Assembly: GCA_015680685.1 (NCBI GenBank)
Contig: MNCI01009146.1
Span: forward strand, 695,043-759,042
Length of the DNA: 64,000 nt
Source: Gnetum montanum
Taxonomy: Eukaryota > Streptophyta > Gnetopsida > Gnetales > Gnetaceae
Direction: 5' to 3'
Shown here: in pieces, positions 12,119-24,620 of the stretch
Layout of the letters: each line of letters starts with the position of its first letter
Position numbering within the stretch: the first letter of the stretch is position 1
Position numbers and translations under genes: made by a program
The notes under the pieces: generated by a model
Database searches by the model: none
The model's input: only the letters and a program-made list of their open reading frames with translations
What the model was told of the DNA's origin: nothing

Positions 12119-14460
12119 TAATTTCCAAAACTTAAGAAAATGGATTAGTATAATCAAAATATACCTCACAATACATAGAAACATATCACTTCTATTCCTT
12201 TTTGGACATGAACAAAAATGGAATGAAGGAGTCATATTTTAAAGAAGTATTTTAAAAATGGCTAAGAATCTATATCATTATAGAACAAATATTTATTGAA
12301 ATCCTTTGCATATGAATCACTCCTCATGAATGGATCTTTATCAAAGAAATATTGTTCAAGCATTGGCAACAATGATTCATAGTATACATGTGCATAACAT
12401 TTCGATATTTTGGTTTCACAAGTGCACATTTATTCATTCTATAAGGATGATAGAGTAAGATAGTTTGTATCAAAGAGAAGCCCTTCATCCACACAGCTAA
12501 GCTAGGATGTTCAATGGATATCCTAGAGTAAGAAACCTATTGTTATATGAAGGAGCCATATGTAGTAATCAATCAATTAAATATCAACTCCATATTGAAA
12601 CAATACATTTTAAAATATAATAGAAGGTTTAACTCAATGCCTTCAGTAAAGATGATTTTTCCAAACATTTAGAAAAATGACAATCACATCATATTAACAA
12701 AAAGAATAGTCTTGATATTACCAAATAACTCTTCTTGTAAGAGCTTATTACTAGAACTAACACCCCATAACTTGAAGCACATATTAACATGAGATAGATG
12801 ATCGTAATACTCCAAAGTAGATAAGAAAACTTTCTTATCATGCTAAATGTGTCAAAGGAGCAACCAAACATATAAGGAAAATGCATATATATATATATAC
12901 CTCATGACTTAACAAACGAAACTACACCATTTCTACTACCAATGAAAGTATTTGAGATATTCAAAGGTGAGTACTTCCCAACACATATTTGCAATAAGGA
13001 TCTAAGATACTTAAAAAGAAATATAACCAAAAGTGCTCACAAGTAAGGTTATAAAAGTATTAGGAGCATTTACCAAGGAAGATCTTAGATAAAAATTGTA
13101 AAATATTATCAAATGAGAAGGCTCTTCTTTGTGCATTTTTCATTGAAGGATAGTGGAAATGAAGTTTTGCTACTTGAGTGCCTTTTAGTAAAAGCATCAA
13201 AGAACTCCCCCTACACTAGTGTCCTCTTGGATGATAATTAGTGATAGGTAGAGGCTTCCCATGCATATGTGTAGATTATAAAGCTCCCTTTTGATTCAAC
13301 TCAATATTTTCTCATCAAGGTATGAACCTTGCAAATCAATGTGGATATTAAAGTCTCCTAGTAATAGTACTGATAGTTCCTCTAAAAAGTTGCTTCCAAA
13401 CATTCATTATTTTTATCAAAGATACCAATTCAAAATCTTGAATATTTAAAAGAAATATCTTAGGAAAGCATAATAAAAAATGTATATTTCATTGTGAATT
13501 TACATGCAACCAAAATATGTACCCAATAAATTCATTATAACTACCACATCACAAACTTCCATAAATCATGCTTATATGTACATAAAGGATACTATAAATA
13601 GTTATTCAAGAAAAAATATCCTATAAGACCTGATCTAGAGAAAACATTCCATATATATCAAAAAAAACTTAGACTTTATAAAATTTATCAAGCAAGAAGA
13701 TAGAAACTTACCTTGAATTACCTTACTTGCTATTGAGAGGAAGAAGACTAATGAAGTTTGAGATGAGGTCCTCTATCAAGAAGTACCCCCTTACCTTTTG
13801 GCTCTTTTTCATTAGATCATTTGTATGATGAATCTAATTGTTTATGTTATTCTTAATCACTTATCATATCCTTTGTGTGTTTAAGGAAGTTTTTAATTTT
13901 CTGCTTCTTTTCATTTTCAGTTAATATTATCTACAAAATATTCTTACTAGAATCTTTTTGACAAGACTAAGCAACAATATTATTTTTATCATCATGAGAA
14001 TAACCAAGGTTTTTTTTGCTACCACAAATTTTGCAAAAAAATAAATTATTCTCTTCATGAATGACATTACCAAACCTGATTATGTTGGTGTTTGAGCTTG
14101 AGCTTGTATCCTCTACAGAGACTTTTTCTTCACTTTCTTCCTAAGGCTATATTTCATGCATTTCTCCTCCTTAAAAAGCTCTACAATCCTTATTTAAAGA
14201 TGTTAGTTGTTGAATCTCAGCTCTTATGTTTGAGATCTCTCTTTTTAACTCTGTTTAAACTACATCAAGTTTTTTATTCAAAATTTTTTTCCTTTAATTA
14301 AGTAATGAAGGATGAGAATATCTTCCCGTAATTCACTATATCTTTCATTATATTTATCTTATAGATAATTAGAAGCTTGAGGTGAATCTTCATTTTTAAG
14401 AGCCATGTATATAAGTTGAGAATCTTTAATAGAGTCATCTACTTCCTCTTCACTTTGCTT
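12119..14460 (-). other. Interior of element F without recognisable pol
   Basis: The region is AT-rich, with short frames only. On the minus strand, frames near 14100-14440 read as a charged, Lys/Glu-rich continuation behind gag, broken by stops. The segment near 12250-12450 reads as a tyrosine-rich peptide that I cannot assign. I looked for the Copia integrase and reverse-transcriptase landmarks and did not find them. Confidence 0.4.
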
Positions 14461-14469
14461 ACCATCATC

Positions 14470-15436
14470 CCAACTTATATAGAAGTTGGTCTTTTTCAAT
14501 TCCTCATCATTGGATCTATCCTTTGGCTACAAATTGCTATTACTGGGATATTTAGAGGCCATATGGCCTCTTCCTCCAAAAGCCCAACTTTCTATAGAAG
14601 AGAGATCTGAGTTAGAATTTAAAAAATTTTGACGTCTTTCTTTTCCTTTGAATAGATTGGACCTTTACTATTGATCCCTTGCTTCCCCTTAATATTAATC
14701 ATTGTAGCTTCTTGGAAAGAAAGGAAATCTCATCTTTGTTACCTCATCATATTCATTGAGCTCCTTCTTCTTGGAGGTAGTCTTTAGAGAGATGGATTTT
14801 TCTTGGATAGCCCCTTTGCTTATGAGGTTCATAATCAATAAGAGCACTTTGAAGCTCTTCAAATTTTAGAGTTGAAAAATCTTTGATTTTCTCCATTGTC
14901 ACGACCTTTGGTTTGAACTTTGGCTAGAGTGTTTTGATCATTTTAATAATGACATTTCTCTCTAGTAGGTTTTTGCCAATACCTCTAATGGCCACAAGAA
15001 GATCATTAGCTCTAGAAAATTAATCTTTTATTTTCTCACCTTCTCTAATTTTGAGCTTATCATATTCACTTTGTAAAACTAAAAATTTAGATTTTCTAAC
15101 AATTAAAGTTCCCTGATAACTAGCCTCTAATGTTTGCCAAATTTCTTTAGCCATTTTGGATCTATCTACTCTTTTAGACTTAGATTTATTTAAAGCATAA
15201 TATAAAAAATTCTTTGCTTTTGAGTCAAACATAAACTTATCTTTTTCTTCTTGACTGCATTTGTTGTAGGGCTTGATGGTTCTAGTGGAACTATCGATGA
15301 GTGGTATGTAACCTTCAAGCATGGACTCCCAAACTTTGAACTTCATAGATTCAAAGAATCCTTGCATTCTAGCTATCCAATAGATGAATTTGAATTCATC
15401 GAACATGAGTGGATTTGTATAAGATTCCCCCTCCAT
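14470..15436 (-). pseudogene. Copia-type gag (UBN2 / DUF4219-like) pseudogene of element F
   Basis: From the ATG at 15436 the frame reads a typical Copia gag: a YWIARMQGF segment (in this family usually W..KM..FL), KNFLYYALNKS, AKEIWQTLEASYQGT and KSKFLVLQSEYDKLKI. After 15019 it continues in broken form with LLVAIRGIGKNLLERN and MEKIKDFSTLKFEELQSAL, the usual C-terminal gag helices. Near 14545-14580 GGRGHMASKYPS is a zinc knuckle whose cysteines are lost. Stops and frameshifts are frequent, so it is not functional. It starts 39 bases downstream of the primer-binding site. Confidence 0.85.
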
Positions 15437-15474
15437 TGTTAACTCTTGACATTGATGATGAAGAAGAGTACCAG

Positions 15475-15486
15475 GCTCTGATACCA
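15475..15486 (-). other. Primer-binding site of element F (initiator tRNA-Met)
   Basis: The minus strand reads TGGTATCAGAGC two bases inside the 5' LTR. This is the standard Copia site, complementary to the 3' end of initiator methionine tRNA. It sets the element's orientation and the inner LTR edge. Confidence 0.9.
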
Positions 15487-15488
15487 CT

Positions 15489-16752
15489 TGAGGATCACTA
15501 AAATTAGAAAGGGAGATGAATAAGTTCTTTTAAGTAAAAATTAATCAACCAAAGCACACACCAAATTTAAAGTGGTTCCCCAACATGGGTAGTCCACACT
15601 CAGAGGATAGTTTGCTAGCATACCTCTGGACTTTGTTATTCTCAAAATGTGTTTTGAAGGATAATACACCTTGTACAAGCTCTAAGATATGCTATAAAGT
15701 GATTTGTTTACATGAATCCACTCAACCCTATAAGGTTCCCACAAGCTTAGAATGTGTTTTTTAGGATTTTGCAACCTTTATAGCTTGAGCTCTTCTCTGA
15801 AGTGTTGTGGCACTACAGTAACACTTAATCCCATAGGAGCCTAACAAGCTCAAGGATGATGCCTTCCCATAAGAAGTGCATCAACCTTGTAGGATAACAA
15901 AAGAGAAACAAAACGTACAAGGAAACGATGCAACTAATTTGCTGGTCCTTGCACTTTGAGGTACAACACAATAGATTTCTTACATTAGTACAAAAGATCG
16001 TACAATGAGACACACAAATATAATAGAATAATGTGCACAATAATTTCTTGATGTTGACACATGTTTTTCATTCAACACTTGTTGTTTTCCCAATAGATGA
16101 AGTATTCTTATAGCCTAGATGTTTCCAAAATCACCTCAAAATTTGTAAAACAACCATCTAATGATCACTGGAGATATCTTCTTCAAGATTGATACATCTT
16201 TCTACATCAAACTTCCATTCGGGAGAGGATCTTATTTACAAGGAAGATGTATTTTAAGGAGATGTCTTCATAAAGATATCTTCCTCACAAGGAAGACATC
16301 TATTATTTTTAATAGATTCCTTCTTCTAAGTAACCTTCAATTTAGCCAATATGGCTTCATCATTAGGGAGACATCTTTTCTTAATAGTAGATGTCTGCTA
16401 TTTCTTCAGGACATCTTCACTAATCCTTCTATTCTTTAGCCAAGATGTTTACTGCTATTGAAAGATTTGTTCACTTGATGGAAGACATTTGTTATTTCTT
16501 GGAGATGTCTTTTTTCAATAAGTTCTTCAATACTAAGGCTTTTCTTTTATCACTAGAGTTAAGCTTTTAGGTCTTTCTTCCTTGTCCATGCACTTTGAAC
16601 TCCTGCATGCTTCCTTGACACCTTGTAGAGGTCATTCTTCTTTGAGCTCTCCTTTTGTCCAAATCCAAGTTCTTGCCCTACAATCACAACAACCATACAA
16701 GTATCATTGTTCTTCATTTTTCTTAAGGTTTTGACATACCAAAAGGTCAACA
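15489..16752 (-). repeat. 5' LTR of Copia-type element F (1264 bp)
   Basis: It starts TGAGGATCA and ends GGTCAACA on the plus strand, and matches 10935-12102. The two copies differ by many substitutions and by about 100 bp in length, so the insertion is not recent. The AAGATGTCT-type word cluster is again in the outer half (about 16110-16510). Confidence 0.85.
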
Positions 16753-18680
16753 CCATCCCCCTAGCATAGATTCTATTTCCCTCGCATCAATGCCATCCCC
16801 TGAGCATGGATGCCATTCACCCAGCATGGGTGCCATCTTCCTAAACTTGGTTCCATCCTCTGAGCATGGATTTTTCATGTTCAACATTACAATTGGAAGG
16901 CCCAGTGTCAATAAAATTTCCATTTACTATTTTTAGTAAATGAAATGGCTTTGATGCCACCAACATTTAACACTTACCATACATAGTAATCCCTTATATT
17001 TTAGTACCCACCACACCTGCACATAGCTAGAAAGTTGTAGTAGCAATTGAGAAAAATTTGCAACACTAATCAAGCAAAATGTGTAGCAAAATTTATGGCC
17101 AAAAACCTGTAAAGCCCAAGCACCAAGACCATGTAAAGGTCCATGAATTTTACAATCCCATACTTTTGTAATTTTTAGCATTTTAGAGCTCTTACAACCT
17201 AGAAAAATGTAGCTTCTTAGATCATCCCAACATGGAAACAAATGTTGTAGATTTGGTGGGAAGAGTAGCAAATGTTTGAAAGCATTGGGAGTTATAGAAC
17301 ATTTAGATTGTGGAGCTAGTTGCAATAATTTCAATGAAATTTTAACTCATACTAAAGTGGATCCCCTGTTGTTCTAGGAACATTTTTTGTACACATTTCT
17401 TAAACAATTCTTCATTTCTGTTAAAATAAAGTTTACAGTTTTGTTTGTGTGCAAGATAGATTTATTTGTTTCATATTTGTACATAAATTGTTTTATATCT
17501 ACATTATATTTTTATTTTTCTACCCTAGTTTACATTTTCCAACTCCTTGGGTGATTTACTAAACCTTCTAAGGTGCCTCGAATGCTATTTTTTGGAGGCC
17601 CATGCCATTCAAGGTTAAATTTGTTGCCCTCCTTCTAGCATAGAAAAACTATAGCAACTAAAAATCTCAGTTGCTGGAGAAACCAAGAAATTCCCAGTGT
17701 AACAACCTTAAGCCTAGGTCCTAAGGGCCTTTGCAAAAAATAATATCCAAGGTGCCCTAGATGGTCCAATAGGTCACCCAAGGACTTAAGAAGGAAAAAA
17801 TAAGATAATGAAAATAAAAACGTGAAATGCAAATTTGAAAGATAAATATGCAAAAATGCAACTAACAAAACTTACATACAAACGAAACTATAAAAACTTT
17901 ATTTCAAAAAAAATAAATAAAGGAGGCATAAAAAATGTGTACAAGATGGCTTGTAGAAGCTGGGGGTTGACTTGGAAAAAAGTTTAAAATCTATTGAAAT
18001 TGCTATAATCAGCTCCACAATCTAGAGGTTTTGCCACTCCCAATGCTATTGAACCTTCACTGCTGCAACACCATATTTGCAACATTATTGATGTAGGTGG
18101 GTGAGATGTGTGAGGGGGTTTTGCTACCAAGAAGATCCACGCTATGGTAAAGCCTAAAATTCTCAACTTTGGTACCCAAAACTCACAAAATTTCAAAGGG
18201 GGTAACAATGGCTATGGGGGTTCCATGTTGAGGATTCAAGAAGCTACATATTTGCAAGTGTGCAAGAGCTCTCGAATGAAAAATATGAATGAAAATTGCA
18301 AAGTTTGGAACTACAAAACTTCATAGAACTTTGCATGATGTTGGTGCTTAGATTTTATAGGTTTTTGGCCATAACGTTTGCTGCAAATTTTTCTTGATTG
18401 GTGCTACAAATTTTACTTGACTACTATTGATAATTTCTTGCTACATGCTAGCATGATGGGTGTTCAAATCTAGGGGTTACTATGTATGGTAAGTATTATA
18501 CCCCCATGGCATCAAAGACATTTGATTTACTAAAAATAGTAAATGGGAATTTTATCTATGCTAGGCCTTTCAATAGCAATGCTAGGCATGTAGAAAGCAC
18601 ACTGGGGTTATAATACCCACTCTTAGAGGATGGCATCCATGCTGGGGGGATGGCACCCATGTTGGGAGGCTATAATGGAA
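16753..18680. repeat. Large inverted-repeat (foldback) element, right part
   Basis: The segment 16753-17350 is the reverse complement of about 17975-18670, with a loop of about 630 bp. Shared landmarks in inverse order are TTACTATGTATGGTAAGT, AGTAAATGGAAATTTTAT, GCATCCATGCTGGG, TTTTTGGCCATAA and AGATTGTGGAGCT. The loop (17360-17970) contains a block related to 19960-20230. No transposase is visible, so a non-autonomous foldback element is the simplest reading. A third arm copy lies at 10690-10934. Confidence 0.7.
17360..17900 (+). repeat. Dispersed repeat in the loop; second copy at 19960-20230
   Basis: Blocks around CCTTGGGTGATTTACTAAACC and GGAGGCCCATGCCATTC-AAGGTTAA-TTGTTGCC at 17540-17640 match CCTAGGTGATTGGAAAGCC and GAAGGCCCTTGGGATCTAAAG at 20115-20190 in diverged form. 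The family is unknown to me. Reading frames here are short and AT-biased. Confidence 0.4.
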
Positions 18681-19955
18681 ATTCTAGGGATAAAGGTTAT
18701 ACCTCCCCTTCCACTCTAAGGATAGTTTATGTCTTACACCCCCAACATTGAGGGTAGATGGGTTATACCCTCAGTACGTGAGTTATACCCCTAGTAGGTG
18801 AGTTATACCTTCCAATAGGTATCTCCGGCATGGAAAATATTATACCCCCCATAAAACCAATCAAAATGCCAATTTTGGCATTCTAAAGGGCATTTTAACC
18901 TCCCTAAGCCAAAATATAGGCATTATATAACTTTTTTCACTTGAAAAAATGAGGATTTGACAACTTATGAGGCATTTTCGAACTCTAAAAGTANAAGAGG
19001 GACTAACAAAACACCCCCAATAAATCACATGTTTCACCATCAAACCCAAGATTTATATTTTAATGTAAAATGTGAGGATTGTATTCCATGAGATGCAATT
19101 TCACATACTTTAACTTTTGAAGCTAGAAAATACCTCATAAGTTGCTATAGCCTCACTTCTAAATTGAAAAAGGCCCTAACATGTCTATATTTGGGCTTGG
19201 AAATTTCAAAATTACCTTTTGGGTTACCAAAATTGGCATTTTCATGGGTTTTATTAGGGGTACAACCATTACTACGCTAGAAACACCCATACCAAACATT
19301 GTGGGGTTTGGTTTCCATCTTTCCAATAATGGCCAATGTAGTTTCCAAGACCCTTCAATATTGTTGCACTAGGTTGGCATTGGAGTTGTTGGGATTTTTG
19401 TTTTTCCAACAACTCCAATGTCTCTCCAACAACTCTAGCGTAGTTGAACAATTTCAAAAAAAATTCCATCATGCTAGTGTTATTCCAGTAAGGCCAGCAT
19501 GGATGGGTGAAGCCAACATAGTTGGAAAAATATTTTTACTATTTATGGTATCCAACATGGTTTTGGTATCCTTGGAGGTATGAAAATTTACCATAAATGA
19601 TACTATGCTTGACATAGAAGGCCTGCCACACCTATATGTGATTTTAATTTGTTAGCAATCAGGGCAAAAAGTTTCCAACATATTTAAAAAAAATTCTAAC
19701 ACTTTGAAAGTAATTTCTAGCAAATTGGAAATTGGCTAAGCATTAGAGACTCTTAGTGCATTTCCCAGCAGTAAAAATTCAAGAATTTTATCCACCATTA
19801 CAACACATCTAAGAACTATCAAGGAGTTTTATTTTTGGATGTTGGAGTTTGAAAGCACCTAGATTGTGCAACTGACTATAGAACACAACCTGCTAATTTT
19901 ACTAGTTTTCAAGCATCAATCGAGCAACTCCTTGTGCATACACGCACATACTTGT
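18681..19955. other. Non-coding stretch with short GTTATACC tandem motif
   Basis: Between 18690 and 18850 the phrase GAGTTATACCCCTAGTAGGT recurs four to five times at about 20-30 bp. The remainder has no convincing gene. Around 19380-19530 phrases such as CCAACATAGTTGG echo the satellite core box of 8.6-10.2 kb. An N lies at 18994. Confidence 0.4.
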
Positions 19956-20699
19956 ACATCTTGAAACTCTACTCTTACAACATTTTGATTATTTTAATAA
20001 AAATCAATAGTTCATTTTTTTTGTGCAATTTTATTATAAGCTTAAATTTTATTTTTTTATTAGATTAGATCTACATTCTTTGTTAAATTATATTGCACCA
20101 TTTACAATTTCTAAGTCCCTAGGTGATTGGAAAGCCATCAAAGATGCTTTTGATCCTCTTCTTGAAGGCCCTTGGGATCTAAAGTTAAGTTGTTTTACCT
20201 AGAATTTTCAATTTTCTAGCAACCAAAGTTTTTAGGTGCTACATGAATGACTCCTTATAAAGATTATCTACTTAATTATAAATCAAAAGAAATTAGTAAT
20301 ATCAAAATTGATGATTGTATTTATCTAAACATAGAAGGTATGAAAGATTGCATAGTTGACTATTCAATGAAAAAATCATGTTCATCTCTATAGTATTCTA
20401 TGTTTAAAATCTATCCAAATCATTAATTTTAATAGGATAATTGTTAAATAAAGAAGTTAAAGTAAACGTTTAAAATAAACTATGCATTATGACAAAATGA
20501 AAGAAGATGTTTTTAAAATAAGAGCACTCAAGAATAGAATATATTGTGTAAATTGTGAGCATTTTGATTTAAAGTGGAATCTCATAAACATAATAAAGAA
20601 TCACCATAATTACATCAAAACCATTGATGAAATAAAATCATCTCAGCAAACTAATAACAATCTTGCATCTATAGAAGCCACAAAAGAACAAGATCATTA

Positions 20700-22110
20700 G
20701 ATTCAAGATGAAGGGGCCAAAGTTTGACATGAAAGACTTAGACACATATGCTATTCAAAGATTGCAAAAAATAGATAAAATGAATAAATCCAATAGTTTG
20801 AAAATCAAAGACATACCAAAAGACAAATGTACATTATGCATCCAAGAAAAATAAAGAAACTCATATCATATTAATCCTATGAAAAGAACTAAAGAACCAC
20901 TAAATCTACTTTGTATGGATGATGTAGGGTCCATGCCAACCACCTCTATTGGAGAAGTAAATTATTTTCTTATTATGGTAGAGGATTATTCCAAATTTAC
21001 TTAGACCTATAATCTAAGAAGGAAAGATTAAGGATTCAACAATTTTAGGAATTATTAATGTTGATGTAAAATATCAAAAATGTCACCGTTAACATCATTT
21101 GAAAAGATAGAGGAGGAGAATTTATTGATAAATCCTTCAATATATTCTATATACAATACGTAATATTTCATCAACCCATCTACAGATACAATTTACGATC
21201 AAATGACATTGTTGAAAGAAAAAATAGAACATTATACAACATGATGAGATATCTCCTTAAATATGCTAAAATCCTTGATGACTACTAGAGCATGGAAATA
21301 ACTATGCTAATATACATTATAAATAGGATTATCAACAAAAAAAATAATTATAAAAATTCATATGAGCTATTCCACCAAAGGCTTTTCAATATCTCATTCA
21401 TAAGAACATTTGCATGTCATTGCTATGTCAAGATTCAAATGCAATTTTTTAGAAAACTTGATGATACAAGAACAAAATGCATTTTTTGGAAATGATTCAA
21501 AAAGAAGTGGATACAAATGCTGTGATCCTATTGAATGTAGATGATACTCTTTAAGAGACATGATTTTTCTAGAAAATAATCTTGAAATCATGGACTTCTT
21601 TCAAAATAAAAAGAAGACTCAATTTCAAAAAAAAAATATTGGATCTAAAGAGATCATCCACATAATTAAATGATAGATACAAAATTTAAAAGAAGAATAA
21701 TAAGATCATCTATTCAGTACTTAGCTAAGAACCTTTAAATGTTGAAGGGGCCTTGAAGAGCAAAGAATGAAAAAAAAGTTATGGATGAAGTATATGAAGT
21801 CATTCTAAAAAATAACACATGAGATTTGATAAAAAAAGGAAAGAAATTTATAGATTTCAAATAACTCTATAAAATCAAATTCAAAGAAAAATGGTAAATC
21901 GTTAAATACAAAGTAGGACTTATGACCAAAGGCTTCAAACAAAAGAAACACATTGAGTATGAAAAGATATTCTCTCTTGTATAAAGATTTGAAATCATTA
22001 AGCTCATTTTTTGCATTGTTATCCACCATTGTCTAAAATTCCATTAAATGAATATAAACTTTATTGATTGAATAGTTATTTGGAATAAAAAATATTCTTT
22101 ATGTATCAAG
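20700..22110 (+). pseudogene. Copia polyprotein remnant 1: integrase and start of reverse transcriptase
   Basis: The plus strand shows, in order, a pre-integrase/zinc-binding remnant (KDIPKDKCTLC near 20810), the integrase core start (PLNLLCMDDVGSMPTTSIGE, 20890-20950), NYFLIMVEDYSKF, the core end with VERKNRTLYNMMRYLLK near 21210-21265, and INR...SYELFHQR...HCYVKI (21320-21430). The beginning of the reverse transcriptase follows (NNT-DLI-KGKKFIDFK, then GLMTKGFKQKKHIEYEKIFS, about 21810-21980). It stops near 22110, before the polymerase active site. Multiple stops and shifts make it dead. The lead-in 20482-20700 is AT-rich and not assignable. Confidence 0.8.
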
Positions 22111-23095
22111 AGTATCACTTGTAAGGTTAATCGACCTAGTAATAGGTTGAATGACTTGAATGATAGAGAAGTTAATAGTTAACAAAAATTTGCATTTCTA
22201 ATATCAATCTAAGATAGCTAAGGTTGATCTATTAGTTCCTAAGATCAATCAATCCAATTTAATCATACTTGCAACTAGAAGAAAATGCATCATTTTAAAA
22301 GTTAACTAACTTAAGAGTAAAGAAATATTAGGAAGAAAAGGCATAATTTTTAGGTCAATTGAATTTTCCATAGGTTAACCTATCCAAGATGAGAAGCTAA
22401 TGTTAGACATCCAAATCAAGATGACTAAGTCAAGAGTTCACTATTCTATAGATTTTAGCATAGCGTTGATTGAATCAAGCATAGTTCAACTTATCAATCA
22501 CTTAGGTTAATTAACCTTAGATTTGATTAAACTATTAGGGGAACAATGATAAAATTCAAATGACAAAATTTCAAAAAATCTCTTGAAAATCATGATATAA
22601 ACAAAGTGTTATGATTCAAGCTTCCTAGAGGTTAACCTATCCAAGATGAGAAGCTGATGTTAGACACCCAAATTTGGATGACTAAGTCAAGAGTTCATGA
22701 TTTTATAGATTTTAGCATAAGGTTGATTGACTCAAGCATAATTTAACTTATTGGTTACTTAGGTTAACTAACCTTAGATAAGATTAATCTATTAGAAGAA
22801 CAATGATAAAAATTAAATGGAAAAAGTCCAAAAAATCTCTCAAACATCATGATATAAAAAAATTATTAAGGTTCAATATTTATCATTTTTATTCACGGGT
22901 CGAATTTTTCTCCTTGAATGTAGCTTTTTTAACCATTGGTGACTAAGTGGAGATGGATTTTTGGATTAAGAGAAAATATTTCAGCAACAACAAGCAATAT
23001 CAAAGTAGGTTTTTCAAGAAAATTTGAAAGTGTAAAAACAATAGCTAAATAAAAATATTCCATTGTATCATTATACCATAATATTTATATCTTTT
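22110..23095. repeat. Region with a 257-bp tandem duplication (22372-22885)
   Basis: The block beginning AGGTTAACCTATCCAAGATG at 22372 starts again at 22629 and both copies run for about 257 bp, ending near ATGATATAAA. Related GGTTAATCGACC words appear from 22120. The block sits between two Copia remnants and could be part of an LTR or leader, but I cannot define LTR ends. Confidence 0.7.
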
Positions 23096-23099
23096 ATAC

Positions 23100-24620
23100 A
23101 CTTATACTTATACTTATATTGGATGCAATCAGGTCTATTGTGAGATGATGTATACAAGTATCAATTTCTACTCACCTGCTTTATCAAACATCAAACCATT
23201 TACAAAAAATGAAGAAGAAGCTACATGAGCAAGAATTAAAGATTGAAGAATAGGAAACTGAATTACAAGAGAAATAACTCATGATAATCTACAAGCTAGA
23301 TGAATTTTTTTTGAAAAATGTCTTAATGAAAGAGACATATAACATTAAGAAAAGAAAGTGAAAATCAAGAATCTACTCAAGTCGATCAATGACTCTTGAT
23401 TCATTCTTGGGCATCAAGCTCAAGAAATTAAAAATTTCAAAAGTGATTTTCAGAAATTCACTTAAGGGATATCCATCTTACATGTAATGATGAGGAAATA
23501 CAAGAAATTTGGAGATAAATCAAGGCTTTTATACATGCCTACTTAGTTCACATGGAGAAGGCAAGGTAAGTGTAATTATTTATTCAGAACTAACCAAAAG
23601 AGGTATAATAAGAATGAACAAAAGTCCAACGTAAGAAAAAGTTGAAATCTCAAGAAAAGCCACCTACCATTTGGTATCTTAATAGTGGATGCTCAAGACA
23701 TATGACTAGAGATAGGTCAAGATGTACCTCTCTTTCAAGCTATGATTATGGGAGTGTTAGCTTTGGAAATAGTAGCAAGACATGTCAATGAAAAAGGTAT
23801 GGTTGGGGGTAAGAATTCTCATATAATTGATAATATGATTTATATTGTGGTGTAAAGCATAGTTTATTAAGTGTTAGTCAACATTATAATGATGATAAGT
23901 GTGTATTATTTCAAGCTAACCATTGCATTATTAAAGATTCTAAAACTAATAAGGTGATTCCTATGAGATATAAATTAGAAAAAAATTATATCATTAATAA
24001 CTATGATTTAAGAAAATATAATTTGATTTGTTTAATTAGAAAATCAAAGGATAGTTGGCTGTATAATAGGAGGTTGCAACATTTAAACTTTGAGAATCTT
24101 GACAAGCATTCTAAAAATAAAATTATTGAAGAACTATCCAACATCCAATCCAAGAAGGATAAGATATGAGAAACATGATAGAAATGTAAATAAAAATCCA
24201 TATCTTTGAAAAGAAAAAGAAATATTACTACTAAATGTTCTCTTGAATTATTTCATATGAATTTATTAGGACCTACTAGAACTGGTAGCATAGGTGATAG
24301 AAGGTATTTATTTTGTAGTTATTGATGATTACTCAAGGTTTAATGAGTACTTCTAATAACCCAAGAGGTTGAATCCTTTCATCACTTCTAGAAATTTTGC
24401 TACACAGTGCAAAGAGAAAAGGACTATCTAATTAAAATGATTAGGCATGATCATGGAGAAAAATTTAACAACCATGTTTTTGAAGAATATTGCAATAATG
24501 AAGGCATTGATTATAAACATGGGGCACATGAAACACTTCCTAAATCTAGGGCTTACAATCAACATATAAAATGCCAATGCATGACTCATCAATTCTATAT
24601 ATGAATTTATGTTGTAAATG
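23100..24620 (+). pseudogene. Copia polyprotein remnant 2: gag end, protease, integrase
   Basis: Gag-like helices lie at 23200-23560. The protease start is clear at 23668-23735, with W-LNSGCSRHMTRDRSRCTS matching the Copia W-DSGCS-HMTGD site although Asp is changed to Asn. The pre-integrase follows (LLSVSQHYNDDKCVLF, then LYNRRLQHLNFENLDK), and then the integrase (ELFHMNLLGPTRTGSIG near 24250; MIRHDHGEKFNNHVFEEYC at 24437-24495). It ends near 24600, before VERKNRT. It differs from the remnant at 20.7-22.1 kb, so the two are separate insertions or subfamilies. Stops are frequent. Confidence 0.8.

Larger units (their letters stand above)
10935..16752 (-). mobile_element. Copia-type LTR retrotransposon F, non-autonomous
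   Basis: A 5.8-kb element has direct LTRs (10935-12102 and 15489-16752), a primer-binding site for initiator Met tRNA, a polypurine tract and a UBN2-type gag on the minus strand. The flanks CCATA (before 10935) and CCATC (after 16752) are a plausible 5-bp target duplication with one change. In the 3.4-kb interior only gag is recognisable; I find no integrase or reverse transcriptase between 12103 and 14400. It therefore looks like an internally deleted or gag-only derivative. It inserted into an older inverted repeat. Confidence 0.85.

Noticed and set aside
10690-18680. Inverted arms as terminal repeats of a DNA transposon with transposase
   Set aside because: No transposase motif lies between the arms once the Copia-type element is removed, and no clear target duplication was found for the outer ends.
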